Assembly (NCBI GenBank): GCA_008015455.1
Contig: SSFP01000030.1
Location: 1-41,156 of the forward strand
DNA from: Polynucleobacter sp.
GTDB lineage: Bacteria > Pseudomonadota > Gammaproteobacteria > Burkholderiales > Burkholderiaceae
Direction of reading: 5' to 3'
Length of the DNA stretch: 41,156 nucleotides
The position numbers were made by a program, and so were the translations under genes. Positions within the stretch are counted from its first letter, which is position 1; each line of letters starts with the position of its first letter. Positions 1-11,138 of the stretch are shown one piece after another. The notes under the pieces are model-generated. The model ran no database searches, was not told the DNA's origin, and worked only from the letters and a program-made list of their open reading frames with translations.

Positions 1-104
1 AAATGCGTATGCACTATATCCGTATTCTTCCTGGCGACAAAGTCACTGTGGAACTCACACCCTATGACTTGTCAAAAGCGCGTATTGTTTTCCGCGCGAA
101 GTAG
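1..104 (+). CDS. infA: Translation initiation factor IF-1, 3' end (partial)
   Basis: Frame from nt 3 reads [33 protein letters not shown], the IF-1 C-terminus; followed by rpmJ as in the spc/alpha operon. Confidence 0.95.
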   Translation, partial: MRMHYIRILPGDKVTVELTPYDLSKARIVFRAK

Positions 105-131
105 TAACTAATTGTATAGAAGAGGTTAATT

Positions 132-248
132 ATGAAAGTTTTGGCATCTGTTAAGTGTATCTGCCGCAACTGTAAGATTATTAAGCGCAAGCGCGTGGTT
201 CGAGTGATCTGTTCATCAGATGCTCGTCATAAGCAGCGTCAGGGTTAA
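132..248 (+). CDS. rpmJ: 50S ribosomal protein L36 (absent from the ORF track)
   Basis: Translates to [38 protein letters not shown], a short L36 with its Cys motif; lies between infA and rpsM. Confidence 0.97.
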   Translation: MKVLASVKCICRNCKIIKRKRVVRVICSSDARHKQRQG

Positions 249-281
249 TAAAGCAGCCGTCTCAAAAAAGAGGAAAGTTAC

Positions 282-647
282 ATGGCACGTATCGCCGGGG
301 TCAATATCCCCAACCACCAACATACCGTCATCGGTCTAACAGCTATTTTTGGCATTGGTAACTCATTGGCTCGCAAGATTTGCGAAGCTTCTGGTGTTGC
401 TATTGATAAAAAAGTTAAAGATCTAAGTGATGCAGATTTAGAAAAACTTCGTGAAGAAGTAGGCAGATTCACTGTAGAAGGTGATTTGCGTCGTGAAGTG
501 ACAATGAACATTAAGCGCCTAATGGACTTAGGTTGCTACCGTGGTCTTCGTCATCGCAAAGGCTTGCCAATGCGCGGTCAACGCACACGTACTAATGCTC
601 GTACACGCAAAGGCCCTCGTAAGGCTGGTATTGCACTTAAGAAATAA
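282..647 (+). CDS. rpsM: 30S ribosomal protein S13
   Basis: [26 protein letters not shown]...; S13 sequence and operon position. Confidence 0.98.
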   Translation: MARIAGVNIPNHQHTVIGLTAIFGIGNSLARKICEASGVAIDKKVKDLSDADLEKLREEVGRFTVEGDLRREVTMNIKRLMDLGCYRGLRHRKGLPMRGQRTRTNARTRKGPRKAGIALKK

Positions 648-663
648 TTAGGAAGAGCTGACA

Positions 664-1065
664 ATGGCAAAACCACAACAAAATAACGCGGCTCGCGCCC
701 GTAAAAAAGTTAAAAAGAATATTGCTGACGGTATCGCACACGTTCACGCATCATTCAATAACACTATCGTGACTATCACTGATCGCCAAGGCAATGCGTT
801 GTCATGGGCTACATCAGGTGGTCAAGGTTTTAAAGGTTCTCGTAAATCAACACCATTTGCGGCACAGGTAGCAGCTGAAGTTGCTGGTCGTGCAGCTATT
901 GAGTGTGGTATCAAGAATTTATCAGTTGAGATCAAAGGTCCAGGCCCTGGTCGTGAATCAGCTGTTCGTGCTTTGAATGCTTTAGGCATCAAGATCACGG
1001 AAATTCAGGATGTGACACCAGTTCCGCACAACGGCTGCCGTCCTCCTAAGCGTCGTCGTATCTAA
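664..1065 (+). CDS. rpsK: 30S ribosomal protein S11
   Basis: [28 protein letters not shown]...PPKRRRI. Confidence 0.98.
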   Translation: MAKPQQNNAARARKKVKKNIADGIAHVHASFNNTIVTITDRQGNALSWATSGGQGFKGSRKSTPFAAQVAAEVAGRAAIECGIKNLSVEIKGPGPGRESAVRALNALGIKITEIQDVTPVPHNGCRPPKRRRI

Positions 1066-1151
1066 TTTTTTAATCAAGACCACCGTCCATCGCTCTTACA
1101 GGGTGGACTCACCGTCGGTTTTCGGACTGAAGGCAAAGAAAGGAAATAATC

Positions 1152-1775
1152 GTGGCACGTTACATAGGCCCTAAAGCCAAATTATCACGTCGGGAAGGTA
1201 CCGACTTATTTTTAAAGAGCACACGTCGCTCTTTATCTGACAAATGCAAACTAGACACTAAGCCTGGTCAGCATGGCCGTACATCTGGTGCGCGTACATC
1301 TGACTACGGTAACCAATTGCGTGAAAAGCAAAAGGTTAAGCGTATTTATGGCGTTCTAGAGCGTCAATTCCGTCGTTACTTCGCAGAAGCTGAGCGTCGT
1401 AAAGGTAACACAGGTGAAAACTTGTTGAGCCTTTTAGAGTCTCGCTTAGATAACGTTGTTTATCGTATGGGTTTTGGCTCAACACGCGCTGAAGCACGTC
1501 AATTGGTTTCTCACAAAGCAATTTTGTTGAACGGTAATGTTGCTAACATTCCTTCAATGCAAGTTCGTCCTGGTGATGTGATTGCTATTCGTGAAAAAGC
1601 CAAGAAACAAGCTCGTATTCAAGAGTCTTTAGGTCTTGTTGCTCAGTCTGGTGACATTAGCTGGGTTTCTGTAGATACAACTAAATTAGAAGGCACATTC
1701 AAGCAAGTTCCAGATCGCGATGATATCGGTGGTGATATCAATGAAAGCTTGATCGTCGAACTTTATTCACGTTAA
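1152..1775 (+). CDS. rpsD: 30S ribosomal protein S4
   Basis: [23 protein letters not shown]... with S4 domain; GTG start after AAAGGAAA. Confidence 0.98.
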   Translation: MARYIGPKAKLSRREGTDLFLKSTRRSLSDKCKLDTKPGQHGRTSGARTSDYGNQLREKQKVKRIYGVLERQFRRYFAEAERRKGNTGENLLSLLESRLDNVVYRMGFGSTRAEARQLVSHKAILLNGNVANIPSMQVRPGDVIAIREKAKKQARIQESLGLVAQSGDISWVSVDTTKLEGTFKQVPDRDDIGGDINESLIVELYSR

Positions 1776-1802
1776 TGTGTCGCCCTCTTAAGGAATAAAT
1801 AT

Positions 1803-2783
1803 ATGCAAAACACACTGCTGAAGCCGAAAATTATTTCTGTTGAAGCGCTTGCAGAAAACCAAGCGAAAGTTGTTATGGAACCGTTTGAACGCGGTTATGG
1901 CCATACTTTGGGTAATGCCTTGCGTCGTGTGCTTTTGTCGTCCATGGTAGGTTGTGCTCCAACAGAAGTCAGCATTGCTGGCGTTGTACACGAGTATTCA
2001 ACAATTGACGGCGTTCAAGAAGACGTTGTTAACCTACTTTTGAACCTCAAAGGTATCGTATTCAAACTACAACAACGTGATGAAGTTATTTTGACATTGC
2101 GTAAAGAAGGTGCTGGCGTTGTAACAGCAAAAGATATCGAATTGCCACATGATGTTGAAATCATCAATCCAGATCACGTGATCGCTAACTTATCTTCAAA
2201 TGGTAAGTTGGATATTCAGATCAAAGTTGAAAAGGGTCGTGGTTACGTTCCAGGTAACGTACGTAAATATCAAGACGAGTCTTCAAAGACTATCGGAAGT
2301 ATTGTGCTAGATGCTTCATTTAGCCCAGTGCGCCGTGTAAGCTATGCTGTTGAATCAGCACGTGTTGAGCAACGTACAGACTTAGACCGCTTGGTTATGA
2401 CAATTGAAACTAATGGTGTGTTAACGCCTGAAGAAGCAATTCGTCAATCAGCAAGCATCTTGGTTGATCAGTTAGTAGTATTTGCACAGCTTGAAGGTAC
2501 TCAAGCTGCTGGTGATGCAGCTCCAAGCCGCTCTCCAGCTGTTGACCCGATGTTGATGCGTCCAGTTGACGATTTAGAGTTGACAGTTCGTTCTGCAAAT
2601 TGCTTAAAAGCTGAAAACATTTACTACATCGGTGATCTCATTCAACGTACAGAGAACGAGTTGTTAAAGACTCCAAATCTTGGACGTAAGTCATTGAATG
2701 AAATTAAAGATGTTTTGGCCGCTCGCGGTCTGACCTTAGGCATGAAGCTAGACAACTGGCCGCCTGCTGGTCTTGAGAAATAA
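1803..2783 (+). CDS. rpoA: DNA-directed RNA polymerase alpha subunit
   Basis: [24 protein letters not shown]-terminal domain and C-terminal alphaCTD ([25 protein letters not shown]). Confidence 0.98.
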   Translation: MQNTLLKPKIISVEALAENQAKVVMEPFERGYGHTLGNALRRVLLSSMVGCAPTEVSIAGVVHEYSTIDGVQEDVVNLLLNLKGIVFKLQQRDEVILTLRKEGAGVVTAKDIELPHDVEIINPDHVIANLSSNGKLDIQIKVEKGRGYVPGNVRKYQDESSKTIGSIVLDASFSPVRRVSYAVESARVEQRTDLDRLVMTIETNGVLTPEEAIRQSASILVDQLVVFAQLEGTQAAGDAAPSRSPAVDPMLMRPVDDLELTVRSANCLKAENIYYIGDLIQRTENELLKTPNLGRKSLNEIKDVLAARGLTLGMKLDNWPPAGLEK

Positions 2784-2801
2784 TAGAAAGGAAGAGCCAC
2801 C

Positions 2802-3188
2802 ATGCGTCACGGAAACGGACTTCGTAAATTAAATCGTACATCCTCACATCGTTTAGCGATGTTGCGCAACATGTCAAATTCATTGTTGCAACATGAGGTT
2901 ATTAAAACAACTTTGCCTAAAGCAAAAGAATTGCGTCGTGTAGTAGAGCCGCTAATTACTTTAGGTAAAAAAGATAACTTGGCAAACCGCCGTTTAGCGT
3001 TTGATCGTTTGCGCGATCGCGAAATGGTGACTAAGTTGTTTACAGAATTAGGACCACGTTTTGCAACTCGCCCAGGCGGTTACTTGCGTATTCTTAAGTT
3101 TGGCTTCCGCGTTGGCGATAATGCACCAATGGCATTGGTTGAACTTCTAGATCGTCCTGAAACGACAGAAGCTCCATCTGCAGAGTAA
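2802..3188 (+). CDS. rplQ: 50S ribosomal protein L17
   Basis: [24 protein letters not shown].... Confidence 0.98.
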   Translation: MRHGNGLRKLNRTSSHRLAMLRNMSNSLLQHEVIKTTLPKAKELRRVVEPLITLGKKDNLANRRLAFDRLRDREMVTKLFTELGPRFATRPGGYLRILKFGFRVGDNAPMALVELLDRPETTEAPSAE

Positions 3189-3207
3189 TTGCTCAGATAG
3201 ACCTTAT

Positions 3208-3236
3208 AAAAAAGCCTGGTTTTGCCAGGCTTTTTT
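3208..3236 (+). terminator. Rho-independent terminator after rplQ
   Basis: AAAAAAGCCTGG-TTTTG-CCAGGCTTTTTT: GC-rich stem followed by a T tract. Confidence 0.93.
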
Positions 3237-3255
3237 GTTTGGAAGATAATAAGCC

Positions 3256-3588
3256 ATGAGCAAAATTTGTCTTTTGATAACTACATTTCCTAGCGCTGAG
3301 GAAGCTCAAGTATTTGGGAAGCTAGTCGTAGGAAATCATTTGGCGGCTTGCATTCAGATACAGGCTCCTTGTACTTCCATCTATCAGTGGGAGGGAGTCC
3401 TGGAGACAACCCAAGAATATCCTGTGCATATCAAAACAGCGAGTTCCAATAAAGAGGCTCTTAAGAAATTCATACGTGAGCACCACTCATATGAAGTGCC
3501 TGAAATTGTCTGTATTGATGTGGATGATGTTGATACAACTTACGCAGAATGGGTTGTTAACCAAACAAATAAAGAAAATAAAAAATGA
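3256..3588 (+). CDS. cutA: Divalent-cation tolerance protein CutA
   Basis: CLLITTFPSAEEAQVFGKLVVGNHLAACIQI...HPYEVPE-like (HSYEVPEIV). Confidence 0.93.
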   Translation: MSKICLLITTFPSAEEAQVFGKLVVGNHLAACIQIQAPCTSIYQWEGVLETTQEYPVHIKTASSNKEALKKFIREHHSYEVPEIVCIDVDDVDTTYAEWVVNQTNKENKK

Positions 3589-5222
3589 TTAAACGGCTAT
3601 TGCTTCTGGGTGCGACTTTATTTGGATTGGTAGTCGGCGTGGCACGGGCAAATGAATTCTTGTCCCCCGAAAAAGCATTTCCAGTGATTGCACAATCAAA
3701 TGAGAGTGGGTTTGTAGAGTTTCAAGTTCAGCCTCAAAAGGGCTATTACGTTTATAAAGAATCCATCAAATTTAAAGTTTTAAAGAGTCTGCAGGGCGTG
3801 AGCCAAGATGTTTTAGGAGTCCCTGTATTGCCTCCGGGAAAAATTAAGTTTGATGAGAATTTTGGCAAAAATTTAGAAACATACCCTAAGGAATTTTTGG
3901 TCAAAGTTCCTGCGCAGCAAAAATTATTAAGTGCGGGGGTCATCGTTCAAATGGAGTTGCAGGGTTGCGCAGACAAAGGAATTTGTTATCCGCCCATGCA
4001 ATTGAACTTCACTTTAGCTGCACCCAATGTCAGTGTTGCTGGCGTTTTAGCTGAGGAGCCTGATGTTCCATCTGAGCCTGCTGGATTAGCTGATTTGTGG
4101 TCAGCGCGTGATGATGCCGGTCAGTTAACCAATCTACTGCAGAATATTTCCCCGTGGATTTTGTTAGGAGCATTTTTTATTCTTGGCTTAGCCATGGCAT
4201 TAACACCATGTGTTCTTCCCATGTTGCCCATCATGTCTAGTGTGGTCTTTGGTGCAAAAACAGAGCGTCACCAAGAGATATCAAAATTGCGATCAACCAT
4301 CCTGGCAATTAGCTATGTTTTAGGTATGGCGATCATGTACAGCATAGCCGGCATGATAACTGCTGCTCTTGGAGCCAACATCCAAGTTTTTTTGCAAAAC
4401 CCTTGGGTCTTAGTTGGGTTTGCTTTGATGTTATTAGCACTGTCAGCAAGTTTATTTGGTCTTTATGAACTACGTTTACCAGAAGCTATTCATAACAAAA
4501 TTGATCGCTTAGCGGGTAAGCAAGAGGGTGGTAGCGTTATTGGTGCTTTTTTGTTGGGAGCCATCTCTACCTTAATCGCCAGCCCTTGTGTGACTGCTCC
4601 ATTAGCCGGCGTGTTGGCTTTTATTGCGCATGCAGGTTCAGTGCCATGGGGTGGTGTCTTATTGTTTGTGATGGCGCTAGGAATGGGCTTGCCTTTGTTA
4701 CTTCTTGCCATTGGTGCTAAAGGATTATTGCCAAAAACTGGCGCATGGATGCTGCTAATCCAAAAAATATTTGGTGTGTTATTGATTGCGCTAGCAGCTT
4801 GGGTGGTGTCCCCTGTGTTTATGAAGAGTTCTGCAGAAAAATCTCAGGGTATCCATCAACTCTCTTCAGGTCTGACATTTCAGGTGGTGACGACAAGCGA
4901 GCAATTAGATGCTGCGTTAAGAAATGCTAAAGACCAAAATAAATTAGTGCTTTTAGATTTCTATGCTGATTGGTGCGTCACTTGTAAAGAAATGGAAGTG
5001 CTAACTTTTAGCGATCCATCAGTCGTTGAGAAGTTAAAAACTTATGAATTGATTCAGGTGGATGTGACCAAAAATACAGCCAATCAGCAAGCGATCTTAA
5101 AGCGCTATGGCTTATTTGGACCGCCTGCTATTTTGTTCTTTGATCGCCAAGGTCAGGAACGAAGCTCCCAGAGAGTGATTGGCTTTATGAAGGCGTCACG
5201 TTTTATAGAGCGCCTAGAATAA
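3585..5222 (+). CDS. dsbD: Thiol:disulfide interchange protein DsbD
   Basis: Signal peptide, N-terminal DsbD domain, multi-TM region with LTPCVLPM, C-terminal thioredoxin fold with DWCVTCK; start overlaps the cutA stop (ATGA). Confidence 0.95.
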   Translation: MIKRLLLLGATLFGLVVGVARANEFLSPEKAFPVIAQSNESGFVEFQVQPQKGYYVYKESIKFKVLKSLQGVSQDVLGVPVLPPGKIKFDENFGKNLETYPKEFLVKVPAQQKLLSAGVIVQMELQGCADKGICYPPMQLNFTLAAPNVSVAGVLAEEPDVPSEPAGLADLWSARDDAGQLTNLLQNISPWILLGAFFILGLAMALTPCVLPMLPIMSSVVFGAKTERHQEISKLRSTILAISYVLGMAIMYSIAGMITAALGANIQVFLQNPWVLVGFALMLLALSASLFGLYELRLPEAIHNKIDRLAGKQEGGSVIGAFLLGAISTLIASPCVTAPLAGVLAFIAHAGSVPWGGVLLFVMALGMGLPLLLLAIGAKGLLPKTGAWMLLIQKIFGVLLIALAAWVVSPVFMKSSAEKSQGIHQLSSGLTFQVVTTSEQLDAALRNAKDQNKLVLLDFYADWCVTCKEMEVLTFSDPSVVEKLKTYELIQVDVTKNTANQQAILKRYGLFGPPAILFFDRQGQERSSQRVIGFMKASRFIERLE

Positions 5223-5229
5223 AACTAAT

Positions 5230-6914
<1,685 letters not shown>

Positions 6915-7024
6915 AGGTGTTTAAAAGGTTAGACCTATTGTAAAATCTCTCGTTGATAATTAGTTGTTAAATTAAAAATAAAGATTAATAAATCTTTCGC
7001 ATCATATACATAGGGTGAGTGCAC

Positions 7025-7690
7025 ATGCGTCAAACAATTTCAGCCACATTCAAGACTTTAGTGATTACTTTAGGCTTATCTATTGCAGGTACAAGCTTTG
7101 CTAATGAGCCAGCTAAGCCAGCAGCTCCAGATGCTGCCAAAGGCGATGTGCTTTATAACAGCGGTGACGCTAAACGCGGTATTGTGGCATGTGTGAGCTG
7201 TCACGGTGCTAACGGTAATAGTGGCGCAGCTGCTTATCCAAAGCTAGCGGGTCAACACGCAAGCTATGTGGTTAAACAATTAAAAGACTACAAGGCTGGT
7301 AAAGATCGTCCAAACGCCATCATGGGCGCATTTGCTGGTCTTTTATCTGACGAAGATATGGCTAACCTAGGCGCGTATCTAGAGAAGCAAACTCCGGGTC
7401 AAGGCACAGCTAAAAACAAAGCGTCTATTGAGTTGGGTCAAAAGATTTATCGTGGTGGTATTGCTGCAAAGTCTGTAGCAGCTTGTGCAGGTTGCCACAG
7501 CCCAAATGGTTCTGGTATCCCAGCTCAGTACCCACGCATCTCAGGTCAGTGGCCTGAGTACACAGAAGCGCAATTAGTTGCATATCGTTCTGGCGAGCGT
7601 AAGAACAGCGTGCAGATGAGTGCGATTGCCTCTAGAATGTCTGATGCCGAAATCAAGGCTGTTGCAGACTATATCGCAGGCTTGCGTTAA
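7025..7690 (+). CDS. Diheme cytochrome c4-type protein, periplasmic
   Basis: Signal peptide and two CxxCH motifs (CVSCH, CAGCH). The ATG at 7025 follows AGGGTGAG; the track start at 7019 is a GTG two codons upstream. Confidence 0.93.
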   Translation: MRQTISATFKTLVITLGLSIAGTSFANEPAKPAAPDAAKGDVLYNSGDAKRGIVACVSCHGANGNSGAAAYPKLAGQHASYVVKQLKDYKAGKDRPNAIMGAFAGLLSDEDMANLGAYLEKQTPGQGTAKNKASIELGQKIYRGGIAAKSVAACAGCHSPNGSGIPAQYPRISGQWPEYTEAQLVAYRSGERKNSVQMSAIASRMSDAEIKAVADYIAGLR

Positions 7691-7720
7691 TAAAAACACT
7701 TAGAGTTTTTTCGCATCCGT

Positions 7721-7756
7721 TAAGCCCACGAACTTAGTTTGTGGGCTTTATTTTTT
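7721..7756 (+). terminator. Rho-independent terminator after the cytochrome c gene
   Basis: AAGCCCAC-GAACTTAGTTT-GTGGGCTT then TATTTTTT. Confidence 0.88.
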
Positions 7757-7767
7757 ATATTTAGGGT

Positions 7768-9921
7768 ATGACAACATCTTCATCAGACATGAGTGCATTG
7801 AGAAAGTTTAATCGGGCTTCCGTAGAACTTTTGTCATCGATGCGCTTTGCGATTGCACTGCTTACCATTATTTCAATTGCTAGTGTGATTGGAACGGTGA
7901 TTAAGCAAAGCGAACCTTATGCCAACTACGTCAATCAATTCGGTCCATTCTGGGCTGAGATTTTTAATGGCTTAGGTTTGTTTGCTGTTTACACAGCTTG
8001 GTGGTTTTTATTGATTCTGGCGTTCTTGGTCGTTTCAGTATCTTTTTGCGTATTCCGCAATGCACCCAAGATGTTGGCAGATATTCGTGCATGGAAAGAG
8101 CATGTGAAAGAAGGTGGTTTGCGTGCGCTACATCATCATTTCGAATTTGCTACCCAGCAATCCCATCAAGAGACAAGTGCACGCATCGCTGCCCGTTTAG
8201 TTAAAGACGGCTATGCAGTTAAAACTCAAATAGCTGATGATCATTCAAAGGTCATGGCTAAGAAGGGTGCGGCAAATAAATGGGGTTACATCCTTGCTCA
8301 TAGCGCGATTGTTTTAATTTGCTTGGGTGGCTTATTAGATGGTGATTTGTTTACAAGAGGTCAAATTTGGTTTGGTGGAAAGAGCATATTGCCGCCAAGC
8401 ACTCAAGGTATGTTGATCTCTGAGATTCCTAGTGAACATAAATTAAGTGCCAGCAATCCTAGTTATCGTGCCAATATTTTTGTACCTGAAGGTGGTACCA
8501 GTGCCACCGCTTTATTAAATGCTACTAGTGGCAGCATCATTCAAGAGCTCCCTTTTTCAATTGCTTTGAAAAAGTTTCATGTTGAGTATTACAGTACCGG
8601 TATGCCGAAGCTCTTTATGAGTGAAGTGCTGATTAAAGATTTAGATACGGGTAAAGAATTAGAAGCAAAGATTAAGGTGAATGAGCCTTTAATCCATCGC
8701 GGAGTTGCCATCTATCAGTCTAGCTTTGAAGATGGTGGATCTAAGCTTAAGTTGCGTGCTTACCCGATACAAGGTCGAGGTAACTCCATTCAATCCAGCT
8801 TTATAGTGAATGGTGAGGTAGGTCAGAGTACCGCACTGAAATCAAGCAGTGGTGAAAGTTACACACTTGAATTTGTAGGCTTTAGACCCACCAACGTAGA
8901 AAACATTGCCAATGCATCTGGAGAAGTAGATGCAAGAGGTGTTGCAACCCAGCAGCAAGACAGCGGTTTATCTAAAGCTCTAAATAATCGTTTGGGTTCT
9001 GGTGCTAAAACAAGCAAAACTACAAATCTAAAAAATGTAGGACCATCTATTCAATACAAGTTGCGCGATGCATCTGGTCAGGCGCGCGAATTTAGTAATT
9101 ACATGCAGCCTCTTTTCATCGATGGCATGCCGATGTTCATGATGGGTATGAGAGAGAGTGCAGCTCAGGAGTTTAGATATTTAAGAATTCCGGCAGATGC
9201 CCAACTGAGTTTGAATGAGTGGTTGATGTTGCGCACGGTTTTGCAAGATCCAAGTGCCCGTCAACGCGCGGTACAACGTTTTTCACAAACATTGGGGCAG
9301 CAATCTAATTTTGCAAATTCTCCACAGGCATTAGCGCAATTGCGTGAGAGCGCGATGCGCTCGATTGAATTATTTGCTGGTGCCAGTGATTTTGCGGTGA
9401 CCCAAGCCAAAGAGGCGGGGACACTTCCTGGCGGTTTTGCAGCATTAGGCGGTTTTATTGATCAAGCTGTTCCCGAAGCTGATCGAGAAAAAGCTGCTGA
9501 AGTTATTCTGAAAGTATTGAATGGGGTGTTGTGGGAGTTGTGGCAAGAAGCTAGAGCAAAGTTGGGTTTACCTAATGCCTCTAACACACCAGAGAGTCAG
9601 CGATTTATTCAGGCAGCTACATCAGCTTTGTCAGATGCTAATTTTTACCCTGCGCCGCTGACTTTCCAATTGGAAGAATTTGAAGAAGTTAAAGCTAGCG
9701 TATTTCAGGTCACTAGATCCCCTGGTAAGAACATGGTTTATCTAGGTTGTTTACTATTGGTATTGGGTATTTTTGCGATGTTCTATTTGCCAGAGCGTCG
9801 TATCTGGGTAAGAAGCTTGGAGAATGGTCACCATCTTTTTGCCATGTCGACTTCTCGCAAGACCATGGATTTTGAAAAAGAATTTAAGAAATATCAGGAA
9901 GACTTAAGTCATGGAAACTAA
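7768..9921 (+). CDS. resB: Cytochrome c biogenesis protein ResB (Ccs1, system II)
   Basis: ResB-like N-terminal TM pair (SSMRFAIALLTIISIASVIGTVIKQ) and VNEPLIHRGVAIYQSSFEDGG. Confidence 0.94.
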   Translation: MTTSSSDMSALRKFNRASVELLSSMRFAIALLTIISIASVIGTVIKQSEPYANYVNQFGPFWAEIFNGLGLFAVYTAWWFLLILAFLVVSVSFCVFRNAPKMLADIRAWKEHVKEGGLRALHHHFEFATQQSHQETSARIAARLVKDGYAVKTQIADDHSKVMAKKGAANKWGYILAHSAIVLICLGGLLDGDLFTRGQIWFGGKSILPPSTQGMLISEIPSEHKLSASNPSYRANIFVPEGGTSATALLNATSGSIIQELPFSIALKKFHVEYYSTGMPKLFMSEVLIKDLDTGKELEAKIKVNEPLIHRGVAIYQSSFEDGGSKLKLRAYPIQGRGNSIQSSFIVNGEVGQSTALKSSSGESYTLEFVGFRPTNVENIANASGEVDARGVATQQQDSGLSKALNNRLGSGAKTSKTTNLKNVGPSIQYKLRDASGQAREFSNYMQPLFIDGMPMFMMGMRESAAQEFRYLRIPADAQLSLNEWLMLRTVLQDPSARQRAVQRFSQTLGQQSNFANSPQALAQLRESAMRSIELFAGASDFAVTQAKEAGTLPGGFAALGGFIDQAVPEADREKAAEVILKVLNGVLWELWQEARAKLGLPNASNTPESQRFIQAATSALSDANFYPAPLTFQLEEFEEVKASVFQVTRSPGKNMVYLGCLLLVLGIFAMFYLPERRIWVRSLENGHHLFAMSTSRKTMDFEKEFKKYQEDLSHGN

Positions 9922-11101
9922 ATATGTAAGTTCAGTTCAAGGGGGCTGGTTCCAAAACCTACAACAGAATCTGTTGGGCGGATTAAAGTCCTTGCGATGG
10001 GTTGATTACATTTTTGCACTAGCTTTAGCGGCTGGCGCTATTTTTGCTGAAATGAAATTCTCGGCATTCATGGATGGCTATGAGCAAGCTATTCTATTTT
10101 GCTCAGTTCCTGTATTAGCCATCTTGGGCTGGGCTTGGTCACCACTTAGAAATCTCATGATTGGCTCAACGATTCTGGGTTTGTTGGCTATTTATTTCTA
10201 TCAAACGCCCGAAGGTGGATCTTTAGCAAGAGCTGAGCAGGCATTCTTTTTAAAGTACATGCTCTCTAGTCAGTCAGCCATTTTGTGGATGAGTGTCTTC
10301 TTTGCTTTAAGTACTTTGTTCTACTCACTCAACTTTGCATTGCGCTCAAGCACGATGGGTCCTGCTGCCTCGAAATTAACATGGGCGGCAGTCTATATTG
10401 GTTTAACTGGCATGCTCGTGCGTTGGTATGAGTCTTACTTGATGGGTGCAGATATTGGACATATTCCAATTTCAAACCTTTATGAAGTATTTATTTTATT
10501 TTGCTTAATTACCGCACTTTTCCATTTGTATTACGAGGCGCGTTACCAATCTTTAGCTTTGGGCGCTTTTGTTCTTTGGATTATTTTTGCAGCAGTTGCA
10601 TTTATTTTTTGGTACAGCGTTTCTCGTGATGCACACCAAATTCAACCATTAGTTCCTGCTTTACAAAGTTGGTGGATGAAGATTCACGTACCTGCTAACT
10701 TTATTGGTTATGGCACTTTTGCCTTAGCTGCGATGGTGGCGATTGCATATATTCTGAAATCAAAAAATATTCTCGTCGATCGTTTGCCTAGCTTAGAGCT
10801 ATTAGATGATGTGATGTACAAATCCATCGCCGTGGGCTTTGCCTTCTTTACGATTGCCACGATTTTGGGCGCTTTGTGGGCGGCTGAAGCTTGGGGTGGA
10901 TACTGGAGCTGGGACCCTAAAGAAACTTGGGCATTGATTGTTTGGCTCAATTACGCTGCGTGGTTACACATGCGCTTAATGAAAGGTTTAAGAGGGGTTG
11001 TAGCTGCTTGGTGGGCTTTAGTGGGTTTGCTAGTGACAACATTCGCCTTTATCGGCGTCAATATGTTCTTATCAGGCTTACACAGCTACGGCAGCTTATA
11101 A
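9911..11101 (+). CDS. Cytochrome c biogenesis protein CcsA/CcsB (system II)
   Basis: Multi-TM protein with tryptophan-rich WGGYWSWDPKETWALIVWL; overlaps the resB end. Confidence 0.95.
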   Translation: METKYVSSVQGGWFQNLQQNLLGGLKSLRWVDYIFALALAAGAIFAEMKFSAFMDGYEQAILFCSVPVLAILGWAWSPLRNLMIGSTILGLLAIYFYQTPEGGSLARAEQAFFLKYMLSSQSAILWMSVFFALSTLFYSLNFALRSSTMGPAASKLTWAAVYIGLTGMLVRWYESYLMGADIGHIPISNLYEVFILFCLITALFHLYYEARYQSLALGAFVLWIIFAAVAFIFWYSVSRDAHQIQPLVPALQSWWMKIHVPANFIGYGTFALAAMVAIAYILKSKNILVDRLPSLELLDDVMYKSIAVGFAFFTIATILGALWAAEAWGGYWSWDPKETWALIVWLNYAAWLHMRLMKGLRGVVAAWWALVGLLVTTFAFIGVNMFLSGLHSYGSL

Positions 11102-11108
11102 AAGCTAA

Positions 11109-11138
11109 CCTGCTTAATCATTAGGATGATTAAGCAGG
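11109..11138. terminator. Perfect 13-bp hairpin between convergent ccsA and lysA; candidate bidirectional terminator
   Basis: CCTGCTTAATCAT-TAGG-ATGATTAAGCAGG; overlaps the 3' end of lysA; no strong T tract. Confidence 0.6.

Noticed and set aside
278-511. Antisense ORF over rpsM, and similar 60-95 aa ORFs opposite rpsD, rpoA, dsbD, gltB, gltD, mlaF, mlaE, murA and hisD
   Set aside because: All lie inside well-identified conserved genes on the other strand or in alternative frames, with no independent coding evidence.
3011-3025. GCGCGATCGCG palindrome in rplQ and GCATCATGATGC in gltB (around 24374)
   Set aside because: Short palindromes in coding DNA, easily explained by chance and codon usage.
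7768-11101. resB-ccsA as an unusual system
   Set aside because: Standard system II cytochrome c maturation genes beside a cytochrome c gene; ordinary for betaproteobacteria.
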